Source of the DNA: Ophioderma brevispina
Taxonomy: Eukaryota; Echinodermata; Ophiuroidea; Amphilepidida; Ophiodermatidae
Direction of reading: 5' to 3'
Length of the DNA: 64,000 nucleotides
Assembly (NCBI GenBank): GCA_023653785.1
Contig: JAMKCH010078729.1
Span: forward strand, 29,409-93,408
This document shows positions 22,090-34,395 of this stretch, in pieces (the first letter of the stretch is position 1; each line of letters starts with the position of its first letter). Under the pieces are notes generated by a model. It made no database searches and was not told where the DNA came from. It saw only the letters and a program-made list of their open reading frames with translations. The translations under genes were made by a program, and so were the position numbers.

Positions 22090-22740
22090 ACGTGTCATTC
22101 TCAGGGCTTGACTGCTTGACCAGAGCAGTCAAGTGGAATCCTTGCCGCTGATGCTGCAGTCGGTTTTGTCACTAGTCGGCATGATCATTAATGGGTCAAA
22201 TATTAAAGATCAAGCCAGCAGCACATGCCTTAGCCAACCAGTGCTCACCATTGCTCAGCTACTTGTATTCAACTGCAGTAAAAGGCACCGGGGTATGGGA
22301 AAGTACGTCCAAGTACCCCAAAGACTACTTGGGACTTACGGTCCTTGCCTTAATAATGGAACGACAGTTGGTTGATAGTCTTTTTGCTCTTGGTGTGTCA
22401 ACCTCATATGATCGTACCATTACTTTATTATGAAATAATGCATGCGAGTATTATTACAAGTCTGTCCTCCCAGGAAGGTCAATTTATCAGTGCAGCGGCA
22501 GACAATATTGACCACAATCCAAGCACAGCTACATCCACTACATTCTAGATGTTACAACTGAGGAGAGCAACTCCGGTGATGATACCGACCATGGTTATGT
22601 GCTTTCACCCATTCTATAGCACCTTTGAAAGGACAAGAAAAAGTGAAGGACTTGCCGATAGCTTACAATGAAATAAAGCCTACAGGTTTGTCATCAAACC
22701 ATGCTAGTCTGATAGCAGAACCAGACATCCTATCATCAAT
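22090..22740 (+). pseudogene. Decayed copy of an orphan SYDR/DNIDHNP protein family
   Basis: Ordered fragments in shifting plus-strand frames: LQSVLSLVGMIINGSN (about 22155-22200), LTIAQLLVFNCSK (about 22235-22275), YPKDYLGLTV then RQLVDSLFALGVSTSYDR (to 22415), FISAAADNIDHNPS (about 22483-22524), and EKVKDLPIAYNEIKP (about 22640-22680). From memory, large uncharacterised proteins repeated in cnidarian, echinoderm and other invertebrate genomes carry the same succession: a block with SQLLxFNSxK, then IYxGLxxHxxTR..LVDxLFxLGxSISYDR, then DNIDHNPSSTT, then LPDSYTN. Their biochemical role is unknown, and high copy number suggests a link with mobile elements. Stops after the SYDR block and after DNIDHNPSTATSTTF, and at least two frame changes, show this copy is dead. 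Confidence 0.6.
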
Positions 22741-24735
22741 GCCATGCTAAAATGTCCAATCTTTATTTATTTTTGATGTAAATCTTTTGGTTGATGTTTA
22801 TATCTTTTGTCATATGATTGAAACATTTCGTTAATAATGTATTATTTGAACATGCATGTATTGCTGTAGTGTATTTAATTGAATACCCTATTTTGGTTGC
22901 AATTTTGGACGCCATTTTGAATTTGAAACACATATGAATGACACGAATTGGCCACATATGTATTACTTGTGATCAGGAATATTCATTCCATACAAAAATG
23001 GATTGTTATACCATTTATATGTTGCTTATAATTTTATTTAAAAGGAAATATTATATTTGGCGGCCATCTAAGTCGCCATTTTAAATGGGCCATTTTTTTT
23101 GGGGGGGGATCCAGATTGTATTGGGGGTCATCTAGAGAATAAAGTTGATTTGGTTTAGTTCTGGGGTAGTAACAAAGGATGTGGTGGAACCCAGCTAGGT
23201 GGAAGCTCCTTAAAATGCTTGTTGCTAGGGTAATTTTGTTACCTAGCAACCGTTGCTAAGGAAAGTGTTGTATATTTGGCTCCACCCCTGAAAATGATCA
23301 GTATGGGGTGAAGAATAATTGTGCCAAGTCTCATGCTTTTATCATTTTCTGAGCAATAGTTGCTGTATTTTGCACCCCTCGCCTAGACTAGTTGAAAGTA
23401 TACCAAATTGTTCTTCTGGTAACATGCATTCATAGTTTTGTTTATGTAGGACTTATGGTTTTGGAGATCAAAGATCAAAATGTGAAAGTACCCAAAATGT
23501 TCATTTCAAATTGTACTAGGTCCAAAATTAAAAGTTACAACTTGCTCAGATTTTGGTAAAAAGTGAAGCAAAATTTTCATCTAGATAAGGCATTGGAAGT
23601 AATAGTTTAAATGTTTAGTTATCATATTATGTTCCAAATAGGTCCGAAGTTCTCCAGCATGCATTGAATGGCTAGTGGCCTACTTTAGCCTCTACCTCGG
23701 AAACAATATGTTATATGTTATTTGAATCTCTTTGCCAATATGAATAATTGAGGACATTTCTTACCAAAATGGGACTGAGCAACTCTCCCCCAAACAGATA
23801 TATGATTTTTGGCTATTTTCAACATTTTGATGCCATAACTTCAAAACCATAAGTTGTACAGGAACAAGTTACAAGCTTTACATATTTAGAATTCTTATAA
23901 CTAGAACAAACAATTTGATACACTTTCAATAGGATAGGATTGGAGCAATTTGAAGCTTTCCCCTATGTAACATTTTGTTTTCCCGTCACTCTGAAATATG
24001 AGAGATGCGATGCTTCTATATCCAATAATCTTTCTTTTTTGGCAATCTGTATTAAATTTGAAAGATTTATCATCAAACACACAATTCTTGCACCAATCCA
24101 TTGTGCTATGGTAGCTTGGCAAATGCTGTTTCAGAATTAGATTTCAGAATCTGGTTCATGTCATCAATTTTATTTATTGTGGGGATGAACAAACATGTAA
24201 TTCAATCTATCTTAATAAAAACATCAAATTTGGCATCAGAGAACGTGCTGATGCATAGAGAGATTGAATGCATGATTGATGATGGATCAGATACATTTCT
24301 GTAGCCGATTTAATGATTGTCTTGTCATTGTTTGGTTTAAGTTTATTGCTGTATGAATTCGATTGTGGCAACAGCTTTTAAGAGCTCACTTGAAGATTCA
24401 TGGCCTGATTGCTAATAGCCTCGTCCCCAAGATCCCCTTGATTTTACCGAAAGTGGTTAAAAATTTGGTGTCTTAAAAAGCTATTATTTTTCTCATTTAC
24501 CCTGTCAAATTTTTTTAGTGCTAAAAGGTGTTTGGTTTGGATGTTATGAGCAAAAATGTGCCCTATTTTGGTTGACCAATATTTGTTTTACAGAGTATTC
24601 TATGGCTTATAAAATCACATTTTAACTCTCATATTAGAACAGATAGAAAAATATTGGCGTGAAATTTTAGAGATGAGGTTTGGGGGTTTATTTCATTCAA
24701 TCAATAGGAAAATTTTATATCAAACTGGGCCATCC
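22741..24735. other. Intergenic with dispersed repeat C, copy 2 (23215-23395)
   Basis: No gene was seen. At 23215-23395 (plus) lie GTTGCTAGGG, TTTGGCTCCACCCCTGAAAA, CATGCTTTTATCATTTTC and CCCCTCGCCTAGACTAG, the direct counterpart of the minus-strand copy at 19030-19245. GGCGGCCAT/CGCCATTTT motifs near 23060-23090 resemble ends of other repeats. Confidence 0.45.
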
Positions 24736-25315
24736 CCTTTAAAGGTGCTCCACCCAATCAACATAATATGTTTCTGTGTTTTGTAAGAAAGGCCATCATC
24801 ATGTCAACAAACCTTAATTCCCAAATTTTTTTTAAATCTGACATAATTTTTTTCTGAATCAGACTAGACACACATCAAATCCCATTATTTCCACAAAAGT
24901 TGTGCTGCATTTAGTGGCTGATGTTTATTTTGCCTTGCTGTGTGACCAATTGAAACCACATTCAAAACCTACTGTGGGTGGGATTTAGTTTTCCATTTCT
25001 TTCATAAGATAGATACAAACAAAACTGTCCTAAACTGTTTTAATGGCTAACCATCAATATTTATAGCACAATAATGTTTGATTCTTCAACTCCAACGGTT
25101 TTGGAATAAGAAAACATTCCTTGACAACCTATAAAAAATTCAGAATTTTTCGTCAAGATTTCGCTTTTACGTGTTAAACCAATGCATGGCGACGTCTGAA
25201 ATTTTGGATTTCTTGGTCGCCCTCCCCTGGTGGTGAGTGTGTGCAAGTTCCATGCTCTCAAATCCAGTAGAGAACACAATACACTTAAATCAGAACAAAC
25301 ACCTTTAAGATTGTC
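24736..25315. mobile_element. Possible TTAA-flanked short element
   Basis: TTTAAAGGTGCTCC near 24738 and its approximate reverse complement CACCTTTAAG near 25303 could be terminal inverted repeats with a TTAA target site. Only about 9 bases pair well and inner similarity is weak, so this may be chance. Confidence 0.25.
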
Positions 25316-26265
25316 TCATGATAAAACAGTAACACTGAGGGAACTAAGTATTTTGTGATGAGTATGCAAGACCCCCCGAGCCCAAAATTGTCAACTTATT
25401 TCACAGAAAATTGAAACCCATGTTGTAGATGTTTCTTAAATGTGGGAACCCCCCCCTCAAAAAATTGTCTGCAGCCTGTGTAAAAACTGTAGTCAGTTTG
25501 GAATTATAGAAGTCGGATCCATGTTTAGGGATAATTCTTCTAGTAATATGGACTTGTTACATTTTAAAATTATTTTTAGAAATCAACCATTGGGATATCA
25601 TCATAGTACTAATTTCCCAAAATCTGTCTGAAAGTACCTTGCTTATCATGTAAATAGTGCAAAAAAGAAGGAACGGAGTATTTAATTTCAAATATCGTAC
25701 TTACCAAAGTGAAGAGGCAACAAAAAAGCATGGTGAAATCACACACCTTTCTTCTATAGATGAAAAATTCTTGCTTTGACTACTCACTACCAGCTGAGGG
25801 AAATTTCTGTATTCGAACAAGTGCTCACATAAGTTGTTTGCAGCATTGAATATGGCAGAGCTAACTAGGAGAGGCTAATTTAAGTTAATGCGAGGAATCA
25901 CTGAAGATTGATGTAAAAAACATAAGGTTTGCCTTTAGATAGATGTCAAGCCGGTGCATCAAAATCCACCGACAAGCCCCATCCAGGAGAATTTGATGTG
26001 GGACTTGAGGATAGGATGTCAATGCGTAAAACCAGCGGTGGAATGGAGGCTATTTACTGAGGCCATGGGGCCTGCGGCATTGTGGTACTAATCCAAGTGG
26101 TCTGTGATAGGATAGATTTAATGATCAATAGCCGTTGAGATGAAAATTGATGGAAGTCAGCTTTGTTCATAACATCACAATATTAACTGACTTTACCTCG
26201 TTTTTCATTGCAATATCTGCAAAGCGATTTTCTTTTGACCAGAAAAAGCGAGTTATATTTTTTAA
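25316..26265. other. Intergenic, nothing recognised
   Basis: No protein-like frame or structured repeat was found. Confidence 0.4.
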
Positions 26266-27618
26266 ACATAATTACAGGATGAAATTTAAACTACTTAGTT
26301 ATCCAGGTAGAAAAGGATTATATATTATTTAACGTTCCCTGGAGATGGCCAGCGCACGGACAGTGTTGAAAAAAAACCCATGGTGCGGCTTGGCCGGATG
26401 AACGGTGACCTTTCGTATGACATTGCACGACGCACTCTAACCGACTGAGCTTATAAGCAGGGTTGGTAGAAGCGCGATAGATATCATCTATAGGTGTGAG
26501 GTTCGAAAGGTGTCCTTCGCTTTCCAGCGGATAGCATAAGAAATGTATATTTAACATATACGCTTAATTTGTTTGAAATTGTAAACTACTTAGTTATCCA
26601 GGTAGACCAAGGATATGTATAATGTATAATCTTCCCTGGAGATGGCCAGCGCACGACAGTGTTGAAAAAAACACCATGTGCGATTGGCCGGATTCGAACC
26701 GCGTGACCTTCGTATTACATTGCACGAGGCTCAACGGACTGAGCTATCAAGCAGGATCGGTAGAAGAGCGACTGATTTCAATCTATAAGGTCGTTAGGTC
26801 GAACAGGTGCATCGCTTCCTAGCGGATACATCAAATGATATTTAACATATACGAGTATATTGTTTTGAAATTAAATACTTGTGATCCAGTAGACAAGGAG
26901 GTATATATTTATTAATCTTTCCTGGAGATGGCAAGAGCACGACAGGGTTGAAAAAAAACCACATGTGCGCTTGGCCGGATTCGAACTGGTGACCTTCGTA
27001 TTACATGCACGACGCTCTACCGACTGAGCTATCAAGCAGGGTTGGTAGAGAGCGATTAGATATCATATTATAGGTGTAGTGTTCGAAAGGTGTTCCTTCC
27101 CTTTCCTAGCGGATAGCATCAGAACTGCATATTTAACATATTACGATTATATTTGTTTGAAATTTAAAACATTCGTTCTCCAGGTAGACAAGGATGTATA
27201 TATTATAATCTTCCCTGGAGATGGCCACGCACGACCAGTGTTGAAAAAAACCACTGTGCGCTTGGACGGATTCGAACGGCGACCTTCGTACGTACATGAA
27301 CGACGCTCAACCGACGGGAGCTATCAAGCAGGTGGTAGAAGAGTGTGAATAGATCGCACTGTAGGTGTTAGGTTCGAAAGAGTGTCCATCGCTTTCCTAC
27401 GGATACTTCAGAACTGTAATATTCGAACCTAACACCTTAAGCGATATCTATCGCTATTCTACCAACCCGGTGATAGACTCAGTCGGTTAGAGCGTCTTCG
27501 TGCATGTAATACGAAGGTAGCCGGTGTGAATCCGGCCAAGCGCACATGGGGTTTTTCAACCTGTCGTGCGCTGGCCATCTCCAGGAAAAGATTAATACAT
27601 TATACATAATTACAGGAT
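26266..27618. mobile_element. Composite tRNA-like repeat array flanked by a 15-bp direct repeat
   Basis: ACATAATTACAGGAT occurs at 26266-26280 and 27604-27618, like a target-site duplication. Between them are four direct units of about 292 bp (marker TCCCTGGAGATGGCCA at about 26336, 26633, 26919, 27211) and a fifth, partial unit in inverted orientation (about 27421-27603). The array thus ends in inverted repeats. Each unit contains, on the strand opposite to the direct units, a tRNA-like 72-nt segment: GCTTGATAGCTCAGTCGGTA (D arm and box A), an anticodon-like loop CATGTAA, GGTTCGAATCC (box B) and a closing CCAAGC. Unit divergence is mostly indels. A foldback-type element or a SINE concatemer fits best. 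Confidence 0.75.
26691..26757 (-). other. tRNA-like segment inside repeat unit 2 (example)
   Basis: The minus strand has a D-arm-like AGCTCAGTC..TGAGC and a box B CGGTTCGAATCCGGCCAA. A threonine-like TGT anticodon can be placed in the anticodon loop of the better unit 3, but loop position 33 is A rather than the near-universal U, and base pairs are missing in units 1, 2 and 4. It is reported as a SINE promoter head, not as a tRNA gene. Confidence 0.5.
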
Positions 27619-28059
27619 TTCTGTATTTCTGTAGTTCAGTTTGTAATAACAAGGACGTAATTGTGAATATGGGTAGCACTTGGGAATCTTTTGGCGACAA
27701 AGCATTGGAACTGGGAGACTTTCAGTGAGAAATAGCCATATCAACTTGTCAGTAGTTTTCCTCTAAATCAGGGTTTCGATGCAAACTGTCCCAAAAATAA
27801 GTGATCATTTAGTAACCATAATTTGGGTAATTGACTATTAGAGTTACTTTCCTTCAAATTAGGGGTCCATGCCTATTGGTTAGACTAGAGTAGATTGGGG
27901 AGGCTTTGGGTATAGATAGCGAGATAAGATATGGCAGTGCATGGGTACCTGGTGAGGGCGAAACCAAAATAGGATCTTGACATGCAGGATTTAAGTCGTC
28001 CGATGAAATCATAAAGACCTTATGGCAGCATGAATTCATGTGTAATGTCAGTCAGTCCG
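27619..28059. other. Intergenic, nothing recognised
   Basis: Unstructured sequence between the composite repeat and the 145-bp array. No gene was seen. Confidence 0.4.
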
Positions 28060-28830
28060 TGTGTGTCTTCTGTGTGTCAAAACTTTTGGTATCCACTTTG
28101 TTAATAAATTGTTGTATAGCTTTTTAAGTGCAGTGACAAGTTTCATACGGTATGTTTTATACATTTAGATAAGGGGTATTATGGGGGGTAACAGATGAGA
28201 AGGTCCTTGTCATTTAGGGGTCACTTAGGGTCATACTGTACTTGTGGTATACACTTTTGTTTGTCTAGCTTTGTAGTGCCGTGAGGATAAGTTCATATTA
28301 TTATGCTTATCCATTGAGACAAGGGGTCTTATTGGCGTAACATGAGAGGCAAAGATCATTAGTGGTCCTTTGGGTAATTTTATCTGGTGCATGTGGTATG
28401 CACATGGTGTGTGCATTTTAGGGCAGTTTTATGGATTCAAAAGTTGTACTTGGTAATGCTTAATTTGAGACAAGGGGTCTTACCTGGGGTAAGAGATTAT
28501 AGGTCAAAGGTAATCCAGGGGTCACTTGGGGTCATACTTTTGCATTGTCTACTTTTTATTGTGTTGATTGAGTTCATACGTGGTGTGCTTATACATTGAG
28601 ACAAGGGGCTTATGTGGGTAAAAGATAAGGTCAAAAGGAGATCATGGGTCCACTTGGTGGGCATGTGATATCAAAATTTGGTTCAAAAGGGTAGCTTTTA
28701 AGTGCAGTGATGGATCATTCATACTTGGTATTCCATGAACATTGTTGACAGGAGTCTTCGTGGGGTAACTACTGAGAGGTCCAATGTCATTCAGTGATCA
28801 TTAGTGTCGTTACTTGGCTCTCACTTATTG
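28060..28830 (+). repeat. Tandem array, about 145-bp unit, five copies
   Basis: The marker GAGACAAGGGGTCTTA and variants recur at about 28170, 28317, 28468, 28598 and 28747. Each unit continues with a GGGTAACA..GAGG segment and a GGGGTCACTT(A/G)GGGTCAT block, then TTTTAAGTGCAGTGA and TTCATAC.TGGTAT. Two units carry GGGTCA direct repeats spaced by 4 bases (28217, 28519). Units differ by about 15-25 percent by eye. No coding capacity. Confidence 0.75.
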
Positions 28831-29259
28831 ATGAAATAATTTGGGACCACTGTCCCTATTTTACCCCATTTCTGATAGTGACCTGTGCTGCTTCCGGAGC
28901 ACTCTGTCCCATTTCCCCCTCCCACGGGCGGCCTATGCTAAGCCTGTCCAACAAAGTTTTCTGGAAGTGGTATACATATTGACTTTTAAGTATTTTGTTG
29001 TTAATAACCTGAACTAAAGTAATGCAGAAATCCTGTATTATGTTTTTTAAAGAAAAAATAGAATTTCTGGTCAAAAAGAAAATCTCTTTGCAGATAATGT
29101 GCAATTAAAAATGAGTTTAAAAATCAAGTTACAATTATATAAAAAGGCTTTTGATTGTGTGAATAATTGGCACCCTGTGGATTCTGCTACTCAGTACATA
29201 CATTGCTCCTTGCTATCGACAGGATTACTAGGCTATAGAGCAACGTGTTGTAAACATAA
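28831..29259. other. Intergenic, nothing recognised
   Basis: No supported gene; a short C-rich block at 28895-28935 is the only compositional feature. Confidence 0.35.
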
Positions 29260-30060
29260 ATGTTTTTGTACTTAGATTTTACCAGAAATGATTATTAAAA
29301 AACACTATTATATGTCGTTCAACAACTCCCGTATCTCCTTGTATCGAGCGTACCGTTGTCGATTGTCATTCTGAATGATGCATGAGACTTGTAAGTGGTT
29401 GCCTTTTGCGACGCTTTAGAATCGTCTTCCAATTCCCGTCTGGCATAGCTCCTGCAAACCTTTAGGAGGAACCTTAGCCGATCAAGCTCGCCAAGAAAAT
29501 GTGATGAACCTGGTAGCCAAACCCCCCACCAACACCCTTTGAGGATCAGAAATGCCACGGATTCACTTGCTACCACTACATGACCCTCCGTCACAGTATC
29601 CTATCGATCATCCTGGATCAATGATATGAGCAATGGTCATCCTCTACTTTGAACCTAACGCAGTTTGTGGACATCCCAGCTAGCAAGCCCAAAGCTGTTA
29701 CCTTGATAGGAAAGCATCGGCCAACATCACAGAATCAGAACTGACGTTGTTCCTCACAAAGAACTCCTTCACAAGATCGGCGTAGAACTTTCACTAAACT
29801 CGATTGTGGGAGCCACAAACCAGTAGCCACATCCTAGATGACTGTGCGGTCGACAATTTCCCAAGAGGATCCCATGCCTGATCAACCCTGGATGATGAAA
29901 CTATTCAGCTGGTTAAGGACGGATCTTCCACTGTGATTTTGGACTTGTCCGAACTAACGAACGATCTGTAAATTAGCGCATCACTCCGGACGGTGTTCAC
30001 AAAGTGCATTACGCGGTTACGCTTAATTCGACGCACTGTTCGTCAGGTTTAGAACTCGGA
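29260..30060 (-). pseudogene. Unassigned coding-like stretch, minus strand, frames broken
   Basis: The base composition is more balanced than in the flanks and several minus-strand segments look like protein: VSSDKSKITVEDPS (about 29930-29970), DLVKEFFVRNNVSSDSVML then ADAFLSR (about 29705-29790), WLPGSSHFLGELDRLRFLLK (about 29463-29521), and a C-terminal NDNRQRYARYKEIRELLNDI followed by a stop (about 29310-29370). They lie in different frames with stops between. The charged C-terminus is typical of an intact protein end. No family is recognised. It may be a dead mobile-element gene or a host gene fragment. Confidence 0.3.
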
Positions 30061-33000
30061 GTACGCGCAAGGACCACGTGAAACCAAAGCAAAAACAAAA
30101 AAACTATTAAATATTACTAGGAAGATTTCTGTCAAACTGGGAGCTTATGTTTAAGTGAGAATAATTATGTGTTCCTGTAAAAATATAACGATAGTAAGAA
30201 GGAATTTTCGTTGTTGAAAGGGATTTCAAATTGTTTCAGAGTTGTTTCATCCATGTCCATCATATTTACATATTTTTAGCCACTCGGGCAGCCTCGCAGC
30301 ATAAAATATGTGGATGCATTGGATGCAATCGTTTGATTTGTGATGATCCAGTCTGAAACATGTTGAATCCTTAATTTTTACATTTGCCATAAATTTAGCT
30401 GATCAAAATGGTCCATTTGACTGTGTGTCATTCCGCTCAGGGGGTTAGGACACGATCTGCTCGAATTAGGCATTAGGGGATTTCCAAACGGTAATTTGGG
30501 GAAACGCTACGTGCCATTTACTATGGCAGTCCCTCGGTCCCAGTGACATTAAAAAATCATCTCTTAAACCTTTGTTCAAAAGATCTTAGAATATCATTAT
30601 AAAATTAAGAAACAAATATTGGCTTCAAAATCCGTCGGGTTAGTGGTATTAACCCGCTGCAAAATAGTGTATTTCCAAAAAAACGGTCATTTAGATTTAT
30701 ATTCGGTGACAGGCCTAGTCTTTAGTCAAGTCTGTGTGTAAACCGTTCGTAATATGCGTAAGAGCGCCCTCCTACGCTAAGCTTTGAACAGACCTACAAC
30801 CTGGAGTTGATACCGTTTTGAATTTGCTGTTGCTGTAAGGTTGGCAAGTGGTCCTACCCCCCCTGATGCCTCTATATGATTGCAAACACACAAGTCACTC
30901 TCAGAATTGTACCAATTAATTTTGTAGCAAAGGGAGATTTATGGAATCTGGGTAATGTGGCATGGTGATACTTCATGGCTTCAATGAGGCCTTTAGCCTG
31001 ATTGCGTTGTTACAGTAGCATGAGGATCCATTGGTTGAGTGTCGTTCTTGTATAGTAAATTTTGAGAGTACAAATGCAGAATAGAGCTCAATATGCTTGA
31101 TTCACTTTCTAAAATATTGAGGTATACGTTTAATTATTCATCCTTGTTTGATGTCCCTTTGAGAGTAATTAGCCTGAGGCCATATGAGAATGGAGACCAA
31201 AATACCTGTTTTCATTTGCATTCACATGGGTAAGATCACCTGGGAGCATAGCAGACTTTGCTTTGGGTAGGGGTGTGTGGATTGAAGCACCAAATTTGGG
31301 ATCTTAGGTACTGATATTTTTGTGAAAATTTTTAAAAAGTTGTGAAAGATCCATTAAAATGGATCTTTGGATCCGAATTTTGGACCAATTTTATGAATTT
31401 GGAAACTTCTTTTGGTGCCAAATTTAGAGAATGTAGAGTTGAAAAAATACACTTTTTGGCTATTTTGTCGCTGGTCCCATGTCTGCTTAGTATAAATTTC
31501 CCCCTTAATTAGGCCAAGTAAAATAATTATTAGTTTGTTATGTGAACTTTTTTTCTAAAAGGTGGATGCAGGCACTTTTTTTGGGCTTTTCCAAAACAAC
31601 TGTTTTCCCACCAAAGACAATAGATCTAGTGTCTTTTCGCCAAGACCATGCACAATCATGCAAATATATGTGTAGGGAACAAACTAGCTACAAATGAAAC
31701 AAGAAAAGTTACTGACAGCTAAAATCATTGAAATTTCTCTTTTTTTAATTGTTTTTTGCAAAAATCAAAAACAAAAAATTTTGTGATGCTGCAACAAAAA
31801 AACGATGGGGTGGAGGATGAGAATAATAATTTATTTTACTTGGCCTTACAGGCAAACAAATTTTTAGAGACCTTTTCTGTTTATGTGCATACACCTGAAA
31901 CTAGTCTTTGCTAGACACAATCAACTTTAAATTGTACACAGCCTAACCAATCCTCATAAAGTGGCTCATACGGCCCAGTTACAAGAATTCAAGCATTTTG
32001 ACACGTCCAAAAGACTTCATGCACAATGTAAATCACTTATTTTATTGGAAACATTATCCAACGTTTAAAACAAGTATAATGTGAACGTTCTTTTGAGCTC
32101 GGTAGAGTTCTCGTCCATGTCCAAATACTTTGGCTGGGGATTTGAAATATGAGTTGAAATCTGAATTGCATAAAACCAGAAATGGGATCTAAGTATATCC
32201 ACCAAACGTTTGACCAATTTATTCACTTTTTCAAATTCCACTTATTCTAACCATATATAAATTGTAAGCACTGGGCCTACTGGGAAATATGTCATGTTAT
32301 CCTGTATTTTTTTTTTCATGCACAATCCTTCCCAGGGAATTTTGAACCAATCTATCCCATAAGCATTTCAACACATACCCTTTACTGTACTCTATACCAT
32401 ACCAGACTTCAGGATAAATGTTTAAATTTTTTATCATGTATCTAACTTCCATCTATTCTGCATCTTTTTAATACTGCACAGTATTTTTTGATACCGTATG
32501 CATAGTTTTGTTACTTGGTTTTGTAACTTATTTTATCACTGGTAATATGGTAAATGTGCGATCTTTTATAGCATCCACAAACAATTAAGGATTAAATGAA
32601 GAATGCTTGTAAAGGCTTGTTGCAATGGTGCTGCAGTAGTTTAGTGGGAAATAAGTAGGCCCTATGCAAAGCATTAATATCGGAAGTTGCTGCATACATG
32701 ACCCTGAGCTGCGGCCGTTTGTGACACATCTCAGTACAAGGTTTGAGTGATTAAATTTGTAGAGAGCATAAGAGGAACCCTGGAACATGATTCTAAGTGC
32801 TGCAAAGGGTGCCTTAATGAGAGGATGTCTAGAAAAGAGTACACAGGGTCAAATTTATATAAATTGATCATCAGTTGAAAGTATACCGATGTTATTTTTC
32901 TAACGATAAGGATTCGGTATAGTTTGTACTATAACAGCCTTAAGTCTTGGATTAACAGGTTAAAAACAGCAAAAAAATCATATAAAAAGGCTCATTTCAG

Positions 33001-33863
33001 TTGTACAGGGGTCAAATTTTTAATTGCTCAATTGGATTTTAAAAATGTGCCAAATTTTTGGTGGGATAGTTGTGACTCTCTTAAATACTAAGTTACCACC
33101 AAAGATATGGGGCAAAAAGGTCAAGCCCCTTTGAATACAATTGTCGAACAACTATATTTAAGGGTGGGCAACGAGAGATTTCAATATAAAGGGGCCCCTA
33201 AAAAAATAAAAAATGTGATTTTTGCCCTGATGTAGCCTAGCTTTTCATCAAAAACATAACCATGAAAGGTTAAGCTGAGAAATATTTCGTTGGTACAAAA
33301 ATTGTGAATTTCTAGTTTTTAGTAGGGAGCAAATACAAAATTCGCCTATGGTTTTATAATTGAAATATAAGCAAATCAGATCACCTGGTTTCTTCACCCT
33401 CCCAGCCCCGCCCCCCCCGCCCCAAAACCCCCTCTTTTAACATTTCTGTAGCCAAATACAAGGTAAAAATCAATTGAGTGTCTAGTCCTATATTAAAATT
33501 CTATTAGACACAATATTTGATGCTCGAAAAATCTCTCGTGCACCTTTAAGCCATCAACAGTCAGTGACTTCACTATGAATAATATATAGGCACTGACAAG
33601 AAGTGTAACTGGTTAAATTTGTCAAAGCCCACTTTAATTGGTTATTTAAGGTCAACATTAATTTGAACAAAATCTAGCATAAGTGTCCGTCCAGCGTGAC
33701 TTCTTCAATTCTGCTCATTAAAAACATTACATAATTATAGTGAGTATATTCTTGTATTGAGCAAAAGTGTAAGAATATTCTGATTTTGTTTTTGCACCCC
33801 AATAAGGAGAGAATTCAGTTTTTTATAGCGCCCCGATAGAAAAGCCCCATTACCCCTACAGCA
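30061..33863. other. Long AT-rich intergenic region, no gene
   Basis: Both strands were checked for protein-like frames and tRNA-like promoters; none was convincing. Homopolymer A/T runs are frequent. A C-run block (about 33405-33435) is the only strong compositional feature. Confidence 0.45.
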
Positions 33864-34395
33864 AATGGTCTGGCCCATAACACTGTAAACTCAAAGTGAC
33901 CTAAGAAGGAAAATCAACCTACTCATAATCTGCATGTCAATGAGAATTAGTCTTGGCTAACAATAAAAAGCACTCACAGTTAGGGCTCTATTACCCCACT
34001 TAGGATGCTAGTTATAGCCAAACTATGTTCTCAATTACCATTAGGAACCACTCGAAGAACACGCACTTGAAATCCTTGCTTCAAGTACTTTCAAGTGCTG
34101 TGCCCTTCTAGTGGTCCCCTTCTTAACACTGGAGAACATAGCATTTGGCTCCCCCCCCCCAAAAAAAAAAAAAACCCCAAAAAAAAACCCCACCCCACCC
34201 CCCCCCCCAAAATTCCCCACAACCCCAAAAACCACCCCCAAAACTTCCCTAAGTTTGAGTACTAGAGCCCTAACTGTGAGTGCTTTTTTTTGTTTGCCAC
34301 GACTAAATTCGCATTGAACATGCCGATTATGATAGGTTGATGTTTCCTTCTTAGTCCCTTTGAGTTTACAGTGATAGCCAGGTCAGAGTCATTCC
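33864..34395. repeat. Foldback element abutting the retrotransposon
   Basis: The left arm contains CACTGTAAACTCAAAGTGAC, then AAGAAGGAAAATCAACCTA, then GCACTCACAGTTAGGGCTCT. The right arm returns AGAGCCCTAACTGTGAGTGC, then TAGGTTGATGTTTCCTTCTT and GTCCCTTTGAGTTTACAGTG, so about 130 bp pair on each side. Inner blocks (AGCCAAACTATGTTCTC / GAGAACATAGCATTTGGCT) pair again. The centre-right has an implausible run of C and A homopolymers (34150-34250), probably a sequencing or assembly artefact in the hairpin loop. Confidence 0.8.

Noticed and set aside
26690..27600. Cluster of tRNA genes
   Set aside because: The tRNA-like parts are degenerate, lack U33 and full pairing, and are embedded in 292-bp repeat units, so they are SINE-type promoter heads.
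28060..28830. CRISPR-like array
   Set aside because: Units are about 145 bp, repeat throughout without unique spacers, and the genome is eukaryotic.
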